In this document: in pieces, positions 26,383-37,830 of the stretch
Position numbering within the stretch: the first letter of the stretch is position 1
Layout: every line of letters starts with the position of its first letter
Source of the DNA: Straminergon stramineum
Taxonomy: Eukaryota; Streptophyta; Bryopsida; Hypnales; Calliergonaceae
NCBI GenBank assembly: GCA_963920665.1
Contig: OY987265.1
Location: 27,099,001-27,163,000, forward strand
Length of the DNA: 64,000 nucleotides
Direction: 5' to 3'
The notes under the pieces: model-generated
The model's database searches: none
Told to the model about the DNA's origin: nothing
Seen by the model: the letters and a program-made list of their open reading frames with translations, nothing else
Translations under genes and position numbers: made by a program

Positions 26383-27306
26383 ATGTCAACGACGTGGAGG
26401 AAGTGTCGACGCACAACAACAGAGCAAGCATCACCCAGAGGTGCAAGAAAATCAAGGATTCAGGATCTATTTGGGACAACGTCGTCTTCATCCGATTCCG
26501 CATCGCCAACGCGCCGTCGTCGTCGTCACGGCTTTAGGAAGATGGTGAAGAAAATGGTACAACCACGGAGCAGCTGCATTGCGTCAGATCACATCGAGCC
26601 GGAGTACATGCCCAAGGAATACGTGGGCGTGAGGTATCGCGTGGAGCTCAATAAGTACGTGACGGAAATTCGGCCTACCAAGAGCACGAAGAAGATCTGG
26701 CTGGGCACGTACGACACCGCGGAAGAGGCCGCGCGCGCCTTCGACATCGGGAATTTGTGTTGCAAGAAGAATCTCCCCTTAAACTTCCAGGACTCGCCGC
26801 GTATGCTTCGCAAAATCTCCTCTCGGCTGTCACCCGACGAGGCTCGCAACGCCATCGCCAAGCTGGCCAAGGAAGTTGCGCGCGTGGTCGTCATCAATGT
26901 GAGCTCGTCGGAGACGACCAAGAGGAAGGAGGTCGATCGCGCCGCGGCTCAGAAAGCCCATCACCTGGTCCAGCAAAAATCTCATGAATCCAACCAGTCA
27001 GAGTTGCAAGAGATGCGAGAGATGCAAGAGCTAGATTATTCGGATGGAAGACAGGCGGCGTCCCGAACCCAGCACATTGAAACCGGGGCCTCTGCGGCCA
27101 TCACGTATACCGAAACAATTCCGGAAATCCAATACGTTGTGGAAGAATCGGATTTGGTGGCGAAGTCCATGCCATTGAATGCTGGTTGCGAAGGTGGCTC
27201 CGGAGGCAGCTTCGATGTGACACAAGTATTTTTTGACGATGAGCGAGCTCACGTTCCTCTTCACAAGCTCATCAATTTTGGGTCGGATCAATCCAGGCCC
27301 TATTAA
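26383..27306 (+). CDS. AP2/ERF-domain transcription factor, divergent
   Basis: Starting at the first ATG (MSTTWRKC) the ORF gives 307 aa in one exon. The open frame extends upstream without an ATG, and an upstream intron is possible. Residues about 80-136 form an AP2/ERF DNA-binding domain: YVGVRYR, KYVTEIRP, KKIWLGTYDTAEEAARAFD and LPLNF match the YRGVR, AEIR, WLGT and AARAYD elements. The usual WGKY turn is replaced by ELNKY, and the helix is followed by NLCCKKN rather than the common RG(S)KA. A basic Arg-rich stretch (RRRRRHGFRK) precedes the domain as a likely nuclear signal. The C-terminal half has Gln/Glu-rich and acidic parts of unknown role. It is probably an ERF/DREB-like regulator; its targets cannot be read from the sequence. 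Confidence 0.85.
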   Translation: MSTTWRKCRRTTTEQASPRGARKSRIQDLFGTTSSSSDSASPTRRRRRHGFRKMVKKMVQPRSSCIASDHIEPEYMPKEYVGVRYRVELNKYVTEIRPTKSTKKIWLGTYDTAEEAARAFDIGNLCCKKNLPLNFQDSPRMLRKISSRLSPDEARNAIAKLAKEVARVVVINVSSSETTKRKEVDRAAAQKAHHLVQQKSHESNQSELQEMREMQELDYSDGRQAASRTQHIETGASAAITYTETIPEIQYVVEESDLVAKSMPLNAGCEGGSGGSFDVTQVFFDDERAHVPLHKLINFGSDQSRPY

Positions 27307-29400
27307 TGGCCGGCGAGGTTCTGTATCACTACCATTCCTGAATCGCCTATTACTACTGAACAATTTCGCCTTCTTCAAGAATTAAATTCGTTAGATGGGC
27401 GACAACCGCCAATGTTAGAAGAGTCAATGAAGAAGTGCGTCGAACGGCAAGTTCTGTTCAACGATGGGAAGGTCGGCAATTCTATTTCGCCATTGTTCAG
27501 CTGTTGTTTACTCTCGCCAAACCTGGCAACGACATTCAGATCCGTGTCAGGTTACGAAGCATGAAGGAGCAAGGAGCACAAGCATCTCGAAGCAAACGGC
27601 GCTAAATAAATTCTTCCCAGGGTAAATCTATATATGTGCAAATGTTTTCTAGATTTGAGGCTGTGATTTGTATACTGATTGCTGGATCGGATAACCCAAT
27701 TTTGTAGATACATGTCCATAGTTTACCCAGTTTGAGGTGTATAGTGAGATACCTTAGAGACTCATGTGAAAGTCATAGCATTCTTTACTAGTGGCATGGC
27801 ACCTTCTGAGATTAGTGTCAATTATATCAGATGTATCTTAGTGCAAAGTCGTGTCAAATCAGCATAAATGAAGCAACATTAAAGCTTTGACATACTTTTA
27901 CAGGACAGTCATGTTCCTGGCTCATTGGCTTGAGAAGCTCACTTGTTTACACTTGTTCAAGTTGAGCTCAACTTCGCGGACGAGGTGTCAAATTCTTTTT
28001 CATGCCAATTCACGAGGTATTCAACTACTGGTGGGTTCTCTAGAATCTTACTATGCCCATGGATGAATCATCTGCAACAAACATTACCAAGAAACAGTGC
28101 TGTTCTCGACACTAAAGATCACTAAAGGTGTAAAAAGTGTTGGAAACAAGACCCTTTTTTGATTGTGCTTAGAACCAATCTGTGATAAGATACTCAGTAT
28201 TGTCCTGTACATCATTTGCGAAATAATTGGAACAATTGGCATGGAAGCAGTGGCAAAGTTAACCCAGTTATGATATTACAATGGTTTTGAGATGTACAGT
28301 AGTCTGTAAGGACTGCGGCAATATATTAAGTGGAATCCTGTGGCAGCTGTAATAATAAGTTACAGTAGACATTTGGGACTCCGTGCTCCTTCCAAGAAAG
28401 TGCTCGGTGGACTTAGCCTTCCAAAATTTCTCTCAGTCAAGGGTCGGCTACATAGCCTTTTGGACTTGATGGTGTGGATTTCCGCCTCCTTGGGCTTGCC
28501 AACAGAGTTTCCAGATTTCAAGAGAGATTTTATTTTCAATTATCAACAGAGAAATTATTTTAAATTGCAACAACGGTTTTATTTCCAATTTTCCAGGCTA
28601 GCGTAATTGTGGTCTGGACATCCATAATATGCGGATTATGGATGAAGCATCCTTTAATTGTCTATTCTATTCACCCCTGAAGGACCATTTGTCCTCACGC
28701 AAGACAATTTGGGTCTAGGTAGGTTCTTCTTGTCTCAATTTGTAGTGAATATATTTGAGACTTTTTGAGGATGTGCGGTTCTCTAAGAGCTTCATGTACA
28801 TATGATTTTATTTCCATTGGTGCTTGGGAGCAAAAGTTATGGCACAACAAGTCAAAAATGGAGGTCAAAGGAAGCAAAAGAAATCACAAAAAGCCATAAT
28901 GATTTAAAATTTTTTTTTCCTCAAAGATTATATTTTTTTTCTACATGTAAAGCTTTGATTCATTCTATTTGGACTAGTGATGAGAAAGTTCTAGACAATC
29001 TTGTTTTGTCCAACTTTGAATGCTAATGTCTTCTAATTTGTAAGGACAAATTTGATAAAAATTTTACCACATGATCTTAGAAGAGTTAAGTGTAAGATCC
29101 TACGGTTAGATTCCCAAAAAAATATAATTTTTTTGGTTTTATTAGGTGAACGCAATAAAAGTGGTAGTTTTGAATGTTTTTTGATAGAGAATGGCCTTGG
29201 TCTATGTTGTGATGTGAAACTTTATTTTTTTGTGGTTTACCTTGGAAAACTAACCGGAAACCCAAACATAGATATCCAAATCTGGCTAAGGAACCATCAG
29301 GAGCTGAAATAGAGAACGAAAATGAGGTAGTGGATGGATTAGCTCTAATCCGGTCCCTGTAGAAGAACGAATGAGAACGTAAGCCTGACCGGATAGGGGA
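27307..29400. other. 3' flank of the AP2/ERF gene and intergenic DNA
   Basis: 27.31-27.65 kb is probably AP2/ERF 3' UTR. From there to 29.4 kb I see no gene, RNA or recognisable transposon domain on either strand. Confidence 0.4.
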
Positions 29401-29463
29401 TGGACTGGATATCAAGAGGACCAGATCCAGAATAGGTCATGATGGGGTAATAGGGGTCCAACG

Positions 29464-29474
29464 ACTATATAAGG
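29464..29474 (+). promoter_or_regulatory. TATA-like box of a retroelement remnant
   Basis: The sequence 'ctatataaggg' lies about 200 bp upstream of the first ORF of the retroelement-like remnant and about 150 bp upstream of its PBS-like site. This is the usual arrangement in the promoter part of a plant LTR. The call is positional and by motif only. Confidence 0.4.
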
Positions 29475-29616
29475 GTTGGCTTGCCTAGTTGAACTTCTTT
29501 TGCATTTTCGCCTGCCTCAACGCTCTCCACACACTGAGCTCTTTGCTCTCATCTATGACTTAGCTGTCCATGTTGGGTTTGTATGAGAGTGTCTTTTTCA
29601 AAGGTTAAGTTGTTAC

Positions 29617-29624
29617 TATCAGAG
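29617..29624 (+). other. Possible primer-binding site remnant (initiator tRNA-Met type)
   Basis: TATCAGAG matches the core of the plant retrotransposon primer-binding site TGGTATCAGAGC, which pairs with initiator tRNA-Met. The flanking bases are diverged. It sits between the TATA-like box and the first ORF, where a PBS would be expected. Confidence 0.35.
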
Positions 29625-29670
29625 TTTTGATTTCCGCTTGAGATTGGAGAGAGAAAGTGAATAACGGGAC

Positions 29671-31067
29671 ATGCGGCTAGGAGAAAGTAAGGTAGAATTG
29701 GAAAGGGGTTCTGAGCTCGCATCCGTGTCCATGCCGCAGCTCAAGAGAAGTAGAGGCGGACAGGCTAGTACGTCCTCGGTGGAGGTGAAGCTTCGGAAGG
29801 TGATTCTGGTCATTCCCTCTACCGAGCCAACAAAGTCCCAACTCATGGAAGATTTGACTCCCATGGGTTGCTTGGGGTTAGAAGAGAAACCCTAGGGCTT
29901 CAGGGAAGAGGTTATGGTGAGGGAACTCTTAGGTAAGCTATCCAATGAGTTCGATAACAATATGAGAGTAGTTTTGCATCTCTGGACGGAGGAGGTCTAG
30001 AGAGCGGTGTACAATTTTTGGTCAGGAGGATTGGGAATGGTGAACCGAAAAGACGAATTTGTCCAGGGCAAGTTCCAAAGTGTTGTCAACCCAAAGGACG
30101 GCTATGCCATAGAGGATTGTATTGATGAGTTCCATTGCCAGCTTCTGCAGTTCCTCATTCCGATTCTGCATCTGGAAAAGCCAACGAGGGTGACAATTTC
30201 CCTCGTGAATACAATATTCGGCACCCTAAGGGGAGACCGGAGGTCGAGAAGACCGTATCAAAGGAATCAGGTCGCTATGATCCATTCAATCCTCTCGTCA
30301 AAATCCTGTGCAACGTGAGAGCAGATTGGGAACTGAAGAGAAAGATCTTGCTCACGATCGGAAAGTTGGTGGGAGCGCCACTAGACAGAGAGCTACCGGA
30401 GAAGGTGGCGAGTTGCATCTCTGATCTGGTCGAAACCTGGAAACATGAAGCAGAGATCCACAAGTTATAGGAGGAGATGGATCGAGTGAAAGCAAAACTC
30501 CTTGTACTCAAGGAGAACTTTGCAGCTGCTCATTCGATGGCAGAGGAGGCTTAGAAAATGGTTGAGCAGGTGAAGGCCACCTTTGGGGAGACCAGAATGG
30601 CCGTCGCCAAGGCTAAACTGTTTGATGAAAAGGTTCACAACGAGAAGAAGCCATCCGGTTCCCAGATGGTTCGGATTCTCACAAACTTTGCCGAATGGAT
30701 TGAAGCGGCAATAAAGGAGGCATGGAAAGTGGCGGACCGGATGGAGGAGAGTACCCAGATTCTGTTGGGAGCTACCAGTTCTCGAGGGATTCGACTCTCG
30801 GACATATCACTTCCGGATTCGTTTCTGGATGCAGCGGCAGGGGAAGGGAAGGATGTCACCCCCAAGTCGAAGAGATCGGAGGCCAAGGCGAATCTGGCCA
30901 GCATGCTTGGAACCACCATTGATTTAGATTCAATCCCTGGATCCACAAAAGGCGACCCGGTTCCTAACCCTCAAGAAGGGGAACGGAATCGGAACTTGAA
31001 CGAGATCTTTGAACAAATGGAGCCGAGAACCGAGAGTGCCACCATTGGATCTCGGGTGGATACTTAG
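29671..31067 (+). pseudogene. Decayed retroelement-type ORF (gag-like or lineage-specific), coiled-coil rich
   Basis: Open stretches run from 29,671 to 31,067 but are broken by in-frame stops (after GLEEKP, TEEV, EIHKL and AEEA) and by one frameshift near 30.2 kb. Readable segments include FWSGGLGMVNRKDEF, FLIPILHLEKPTRVTISLVN, KILLTIGKLVGAPLDRELPE and a long coiled coil (EEMDRVKAKLLVLKENFAAA and onward to ILLGATSSRG). The C-terminal part is Ser/Pro-rich. There is no protease, reverse transcriptase or integrase nearby. The upstream TATA-like and PBS-like sites suggest a nonautonomous retroelement carrying one ORF, but no LTR pair was found, so the class is uncertain. Confidence 0.5.
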
Positions 31068-31070
31068 GTA

Positions 31071-34000
31071 TGTAAATATTAGGAAGGGTAGGAACGGATC
31101 CGGATCCTGTTCCGATCCGATTAGTAGTAGCTAGGACCGAAAAGTTCGGCCTGAGTTGTAGTAGAACTTTTGCAGGCTTTCCTGCCTGTTTGTACTTTTA
31201 GCTTGTATTTAAGTCAGTCCCTATGAAGGGTATTGAGAGTGTTTTCTTTTTGCAACATTCTTGGACCTTTGTATGCGCTCTTGTGTTGTGTGTATCTCCT
31301 AAGTGTGGCAGGTTTGCTTGATGTGGAGTTAGGAAGGTGTAGGATTGATTGGTGAATAGATTTTTCCCCTTGGTGTGTACGTTTCCGATCCTTAGTGTAT
31401 GTGAGCGGGTTGTGGAAGTGTTGGGAGTGGACTTTAGTGCCTCAACAAATCTAGAGTTTTGAGTTCCGGATGAGAAAGCCGTTGTTAGGCTAGGTGGATA
31501 GGGAGGGTATCCTTAATCGCGCTAGAACTCGTGGGTAAAAAATCCGGTTGAGTGTCCGATCTTCTGAGAGGTCTCACTACCTTAGTTGGTAAACGAAATA
31601 GCTCTAGTAAGTGTTGGAACGGACAAGCACACTTGTGACCACCTAGCTTCACACGAGGAGGAATTGGCATCAAGGTCGTTGTTGTAAGAAAGGATCGTAC
31701 GGGGGGTCTCTATGTGACCTGCGAACCGGATTGCTGTCCAGGTTGTTGTAAGGGATTAAACCAGATCTGAGTTAGTTTAGGAGAGGAAGAGATAGGATAG
31801 TGGGCCTTCAGCCACTATAATCCACGGAAGGAGTGGTGGGCCTACCACTCACAAAATCAAGTGGCGACCCCTTTGATGGTCTGATAGAGGCAAAACTAAA
31901 CCGGAATAGGAGTAAGGGGACATATGGGCAATTTGGAACAGATTGATCCAAAGGAGTACGAGGACTGGAAATGGTGCGGTCCTGGGATTGAGTTGAATTG
32001 GACCAACCGAAGATTTAGGAAATCAGAAGGAAGATGAATCTGGTTTGATAATATCTGGTGGTTGGTTGTTTTTGGTTTTAGATCTAAGACCGGAAGAAAG
32101 GTTAGAGGTTAATAAGGCTTACTTGCTTAATAAAGCTAAATACTTCACAGAATCTCGTGGGTTCAATCTTCAGAGTCACTTAGTTATGCTCTAGAGTGAT
32201 TTTTGTAAGTATAAGAAGGAATTTACTTGCTCTGTGCTACGACACCCCCCACAGAGTCTTCCATGTACGTCAAGGAAGGAGATGCATTTGCTCAATCGAT
32301 GGGGAAAAGAACTCCAATCGAGAATAGGGTCTATACAATCCACATAACGGATTCTCACTGTACCCTTCCTTAATTAATTTTGCCAAACTAAACGCCTAAA
32401 GAAGTAAAGATGCATTGTGCCATCGCCATTGCGCTAGTGTATTTCAATACAACAATTTTGTACGACGAACATATTCCATGAAGGAAATCTACTACAACGG
32501 GAAACCATCCAGAGATTCTAAAACACTCGCCATTGTGGCAATGCAATTCCACTGTGGGCATGCAATATTCTAGGTTGACCCCAAATGTTGTATGGAAGTT
32601 ACATTGACTTTTTCCAATGTCTAATTGCAGGTCTTTGGTAAGCTGGGGTTGTTTAGGGCAGAGTAAGCTTGGCTCGTAAGCTGAGGGTTAACTTGCCTAT
32701 TCAATGATTCCCCCCTCTGAAATATAGAAATCATGAACCCTCAAGCACACCGAGGCTATATTTTGAGAATTCTTAATTTTGAGAATTTGCAAAGACTTGA
32801 AGATATCTCTAGTAAATAATGACTTCAAGATATCGACCTGGTAAACAACCACCCCCGCGTTGGATTGAGATTGGGAAGCACAGTATCCAACACAGAGTGA
32901 CTGATTGCCAGTGGGAAATGCACAGTAGTTGTTGACTTGAATGATGCGTCTGCTTGCAAAGTATGGCTAGAGGAACACAGTAGTAAACTTGTAGCCACAC
33001 TGAAAGTTTAAGTAAGACACTTCTCAAACTAGTCTGCACATCGTGTAAATCACTCCAGGAAAAAGTTGTGCATGATAGGCCTGTAAACTAGTACCAACAT
33101 TAAGGGACTGGTTTTGAACAGTAGAAGTTATAAAACACAAAACTAGAATGTGAAGCCTGAAAAGGGCAACTTTTGTACATGGGATAGATGAAAGGGTGGG
33201 GTATTCATCTTTGAATTTTGTCCCTAAATTTTATCCTGATAAGAAATGGTCGTTTTTCAAATTTGGAATTGGGATGCACGTAAGCCTTGATCCATCCATG
33301 AATTTAGGATATTTTGTAGGCATGAATAGTGAACAACATTCATAGTTCAAATTTTAGCACATCCTAGGTATGAAAACTAAAACATTTGTGTCCATGGTAA
33401 TGCATATAAGTTTCCTTTAAAGCAAATTACACAATTTTTGTGGGTAAAATTTGGGCACTTTTAATTGCATGAAAAGGATATATATAATTGCAAGCTAATC
33501 TTTTACTTATCTATCTACATAATCTACCTATGCATCTATCTACTAAAACTTTTCTCATTCCTTTTGGATGCTTTGAATACATTCTTCAACTCTCCAAGGT
33601 CTTTAGCAGTCATTCCTATTTCTTTCTGATCAAAGAAATTGTGAAAATCAGAGTTCTTGAAGTAAGCTTCAAAGAATATAGGCAAGATAACATCAACTCA
33701 CTATGCACTCAACCTTTTCACAAACCTCCCAAGGCTCCTGCAAGTACCTCTTCATACATTTACAAAATCTTTGGCCATAGAATGACATGAAATTCCAACT
33801 CTTATGATAAAAATACAAACCAAAGAGGAAATAATATTGTACAAAAGAAGAATAAAATTCACTACATATTGCATGGACCATTTCTTATTACTGCCAAAAC
33901 ATATGAGTGTCTAATAGAGATAATACCTACAATTCTTCAATGCATTGCCGAAGTTTGTGTTCAATAATCAAATCATTTACTAAAGCCTCGTAACGTATGA

Positions 34001-34213
34001 TAGCACATGAATATCCGACATCAATTGAACATTTGTATATTTCATTTACTTCTTTGTTAGCTTCTTGTCCAAAGCATGTTGGCGCTTGACATTAACAATC
34101 CTCTATCTCATATAAAGTCCATCCTAAATTTTCCATTCATTAAGTCTAAAAGATAGAAAATGCATTAGATCATATAGGGTAATCAACAAAAAGAAGTACA
34201 ACAATATTCCCAA
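31071..34213. other. Intergenic or old transposon-derived DNA
   Basis: 31.07-32.25 kb has base composition like the preceding remnant and may be its 3' part. 32.3-34.2 kb is AT-rich with no recognisable gene. I could not identify element ends here. Confidence 0.4.
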
Positions 34214-34245
34214 CACTACAACAAAACGGGTGTTGTATGATTGCA
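34214..34245 (+). mobile_element. CACTA-type terminal inverted repeat (left end)
   Basis: The sequence begins CACTACAACAAAACGGG, the hallmark terminus of plant CACTA (En/Spm) elements, and is followed inward by subterminal repeats, as expected for that superfamily. The three bases before it are CAA. No matching right end (reading TTTTGTTGTAGTG) was found in the window, so the element is either truncated or its other end has diverged. No CACTA transposase is present. Confidence 0.6.
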
Positions 34246-34259
34246 AAATATGATCACAA

Positions 34260-34690
34260 TATATGATTGCATTGAGTCATAAAATCTCAATATATGACTC
34301 ATGTAGAAAACAATATAGATGATGTGCGATGTGACTAGGTCTAGTCATTACCAACTAGTCAAATTTTTCATGAGTCATATTTGTAGTCATACGTGTTAGG
34401 GTATAATTATACATTTATTGCCTATATGGTGTATACGTTGACTGTCCTTGGAGGCTTGATTTTTTCTTGAGCTGTCCAAGCAAATGAAAAAAAAGCTTAC
34501 ATGACATATGACTCCATGTAGTCATATTTTAAGCTATTGTGGAATATGAGTATGGTGAATCATATTTGGGCTGATGTGGCATATGACTTTTTGTAATCAT
34601 ATTTTGGGTTGATGTGGAATATGACTTCTATGAGTCATATTTTTTGTTGATGTGAAAAATGACTCTCATAAATCATATTCTTTACATATT
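34260..34690 (+). repeat. Subterminal repeats, left block (ATGACT...AGTCATATTTT)
   Basis: Multiple diverged copies of 'atatgact(c)...(t)gagtcatattttttgttgatgtggaa' recur about every 40-60 bp. The core TGACTC..GAGTCA is itself palindromic. Clustered short motifs next to a CACTA terminus fit transposase-binding subterminal repeats. The same motif resumes in the same orientation at 38,950 on the far side of the foldback element. Confidence 0.6.
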
Positions 34691-35799
34691 GATGTCCAGG
34701 GTTGACGAAAGTGAGCGTCCCAAGCAAAATCGCATCCAAAAATTGGACGTCCGCACTCCGCGGACGCTGTGTCTCTAGTGGGTGAAAAACGCCGTCCGCA
34801 AATATACCTTAGGTAAATGCGATCGGGTGGTCAAGCGGTCGAGCAATCGGGTGGTCGGGTGGACGCTCCCTATGCAGTCACAACAACTTTTAGTTACAAT
34901 TTCCGAATTCGTTTTTTGGACTTTTGGGGCGTGTAATATACCATTGGAAAGGTCTTGGAAATACCTTTCTAATGGTATATCACTCGCCCCCAAACACCAA
35001 AATCTCCAATCGGAAATGCCGAAAGAAGTATGATGCTTCAAAAAGTGAGTGTCCGCCTTGGTGTCCGCCCGTCCGTCCTCCCATCCGCCCTCCCGTCTAC
35101 ACCCCCCGTCCGCTTGGTGGACGGGCGGACGGGTGATCAGCTGGGCGGACGCTCCCTATGTAGTCGCAACAACTTTCAGTTGCAATTTCCGAATTCATTT
35201 TTTGGAATTTTGGGGCATGTAATATATACTGTTGGAAAGGTCTTGGAAATACCTTTCCAATGGTATATCACACGCCCCCAAACACCAAAATCTCCAATCG
35301 GAAATGCGGAAAGAAGTATGATGCTTCAAAAAGTGAGTGTCTACCTTGGTATCCGCCCGTTCGCCCTCCCGTCTGCCCTCCCGTCTGCCCTCCCGTCCGC
35401 CCCCCTCGATTGCCAAGAAGATGGGCGGATGGGTGATTAGCTGGGTGGACGCTCACTATGTAGTTGAAACAACTTTCAGTTACAATTTCCGAATTTTTTT
35501 TTGGAATTTTGGGGCGTGTAATATACTGTTGGAAAGGTCTTGGAAATACCTTTCCAATGGTATATCACATGCCCCCAAACACCAAAATCTCCAATTGAAA
35601 ATGCTGAAAGAAGTATGATGCTTCAAAAAGTCAGTGTCCGCCTTGGTGTCCGCCCGTCTGCATTCACGTCCGCCACGAGCCTTTTCTGTCCGCTTAGTCT
35701 GCCTGCCATTACTGACCGCCCCGACCTTCCAAGCCAGAGTAACGCCGTTTGCCTCCTTCTCTAACCTACTTGACCTCTATCTGCCGATAGTTTTATTAC

Positions 35800-37450
35800 A
35801 TTTAATTCTGAAAAATGCATAACTGTAGCTTTATTTCCAAAAAAAACTCTTTAATGCGACAAGTATCCAATGCAATATTAATGTAAGAAAAGGATAATTC
35901 CAGATTTTCCACCCCACATTTAAACTTGCTTTTTAAACCCTATATCCTAAACCCTAAACCCTAAACCCTACAAAAAAAATCAGAATTGTAGAACCCTCAG
36001 TTGTACATATTAACTTATAACGTTGCTTGAGTTTTCAAAAGTAGTGGTGCGATGTGTGAAATATGTTTTATTTTTTAATATTTGAAGTTTAGAATGCAAT
36101 TATGACAATGTGATGCATATGTAAATCTTACTATCTTTGTCATTTAGGTTTCAATTGTTCTTAAGATTTACTTTATTATGGGCTACTACACAAATGTGGA
36201 TCATTGGATTATAATCTAGAGTATTTCTTCAATTTTTGTTGTAGAATGCATTGATAGTGCAAAACACCAATGTAAATATCCTAAAAGAATTTATATTATC
36301 TCATTATTTTATTACAACATTTATGGGATGATGCTCAAAATGATTTAAGTACTTTAATGTAATTTTATGTGATATGATGTGGACTATATTAAAATAAGCA
36401 TTTATACAATAAAAATGAAATGGAGGTTCTTATCATACATGCTTATACTTATGTATACGTGTGTGCACCCTAAATTGTAAACCATCAATAAATTTATCAC
36501 AACCCTAAAATATTAGAGCTTAGGTAGTGTAAAATGTGATTGACCTTCAAATATGATGAGCTTTCAAAATTCAAATACAACAATTGAGATAAGTAGGTCA
36601 TACTCCAATGATTACAAGTCCATTTCATCTCAAGAATTTTTTGCAAATGATTTTACGAGAAGGTTCATAATATCATATCTTATAGATTATAAATTTACAA
36701 TATTGATTTGATTGCTTATGTAGTTGTGTAGGCCTAGGATTTTTTAAAATCTTGAACCCCCAAAGTCCTAAGCCTTTTTTTTCTATTGAATATCATTCAA
36801 AATTGCCATTTCTATTGTGAAGAGCAAAAACTTTATAAATTAACTTTATATCCAACCATAGGAATTTGTACTAGATTAGTATAAAAATGTATGGGAGTAA
36901 TGTTGTCATCTTGATAACATTAACTGCATACATTGCATGATATTTGTATTTAAAGTAAGAAAAAAAATCTTTTCTTTTGTCTTGCTATACTTGATTCTTG
37001 GGCTTTTCATTTTCTTCACTTTAAATTTTGGCACTAACAATTTTAATTTTGTAATATTTTCTATTGAAGAATCTAGCTAATAAGCGAAGAATCTTGGATA
37101 AAAATTCAAAAATAAATCATTTCATTGAGATCATATTTCACAAGAGTCCTTTATAAGAGTGTAGGGCCTTTGAGACTTTAGGAATTCATTACTTTCCTTC
37201 AAAGGCATAGAAATCAATTAGAAATTGAAACCAATTAAATTGTTACAATTTTGACTTTGAATATTTTTTGCTATTAGCTAAAAAGTATTGTTGATATGAC
37301 AAACTTGTAAAAAACCACCAATGTAAAACTAAATTCCTTTTAATTACACATCCATTTGAATTCTTTGTTTACAAATCAAATGATTTTCCAAAGAAGAGGC
37401 TATTTCGTGACACTTTTTATGGTTGTATTGATTTAGTGCCTCACTATATA
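35800..37450. other. AT-rich core of the foldback element
   Basis: This 1.65-kb segment between the arms has no coding signal and strongly AT-rich composition, contrasting with the GC-rich arms. It contains a short telomere-like tract, listed separately. Confidence 0.5.
35935..35970 (-). repeat. Interstitial telomere-like tract
   Basis: Three perfect CCCTAAA units plus a degenerate one (aaaccctatatcctaaaccc...) match the plant telomere repeat TTTAGGG on the minus strand. It lies just inside the left arm of the foldback element. It is short and could be a double-strand-break repair scar or part of the mobile element. Confidence 0.8.
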
Positions 37451-37496
37451 ACATATTAAAGACATAATTTCTATAGCTTTCTTCATTCACCATGCA

Positions 37497-37830
37497 TTGC
37501 ATGCTCTATGCGTCCGCTCATTCGCCTACGTCTACAAAGTTAAAAACACCTCTCCCTCTCACCCTCTCCTTTGTCCGCCCGTCCGCCGTGGGTTGACCTC
37601 CACCAAATTGAAAACACTTCATTCTCACACCCAACTCTTGCTCCCGCCTTCCTCCCCATCCGCTTGTCCGCTTGTCCACCTTGGGCCAACTTCCTCCAAA
37701 TTGAAAACCCTTGGCCCCTTGCGCCCGCCTCTCCCTCTTGCCTTTCCTCCCTATTCATTGTTTGCCCGTCCGCCCGTCCGCATTCGCCATCTGCCCGTCC
37801 GCCCATCCGCCTAGCGAATAAGAGGGCGAA
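37497..37830 (+). repeat. Pyrimidine-rich minisatellite with 'gtccgcccgtccgcc' core
   Basis: Repeats of 'tgtccgcccgtccgccgtgggttgacctccaccaaattgaaaac' type occur at least three times (near 37,500, 37,570 and 37,660), ending in a run of CCGCCCGTCCG units. It borders the right arm of the foldback element. Open frames here are Pro/Ser/Arg-rich by-products of the repeat. Confidence 0.6.
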
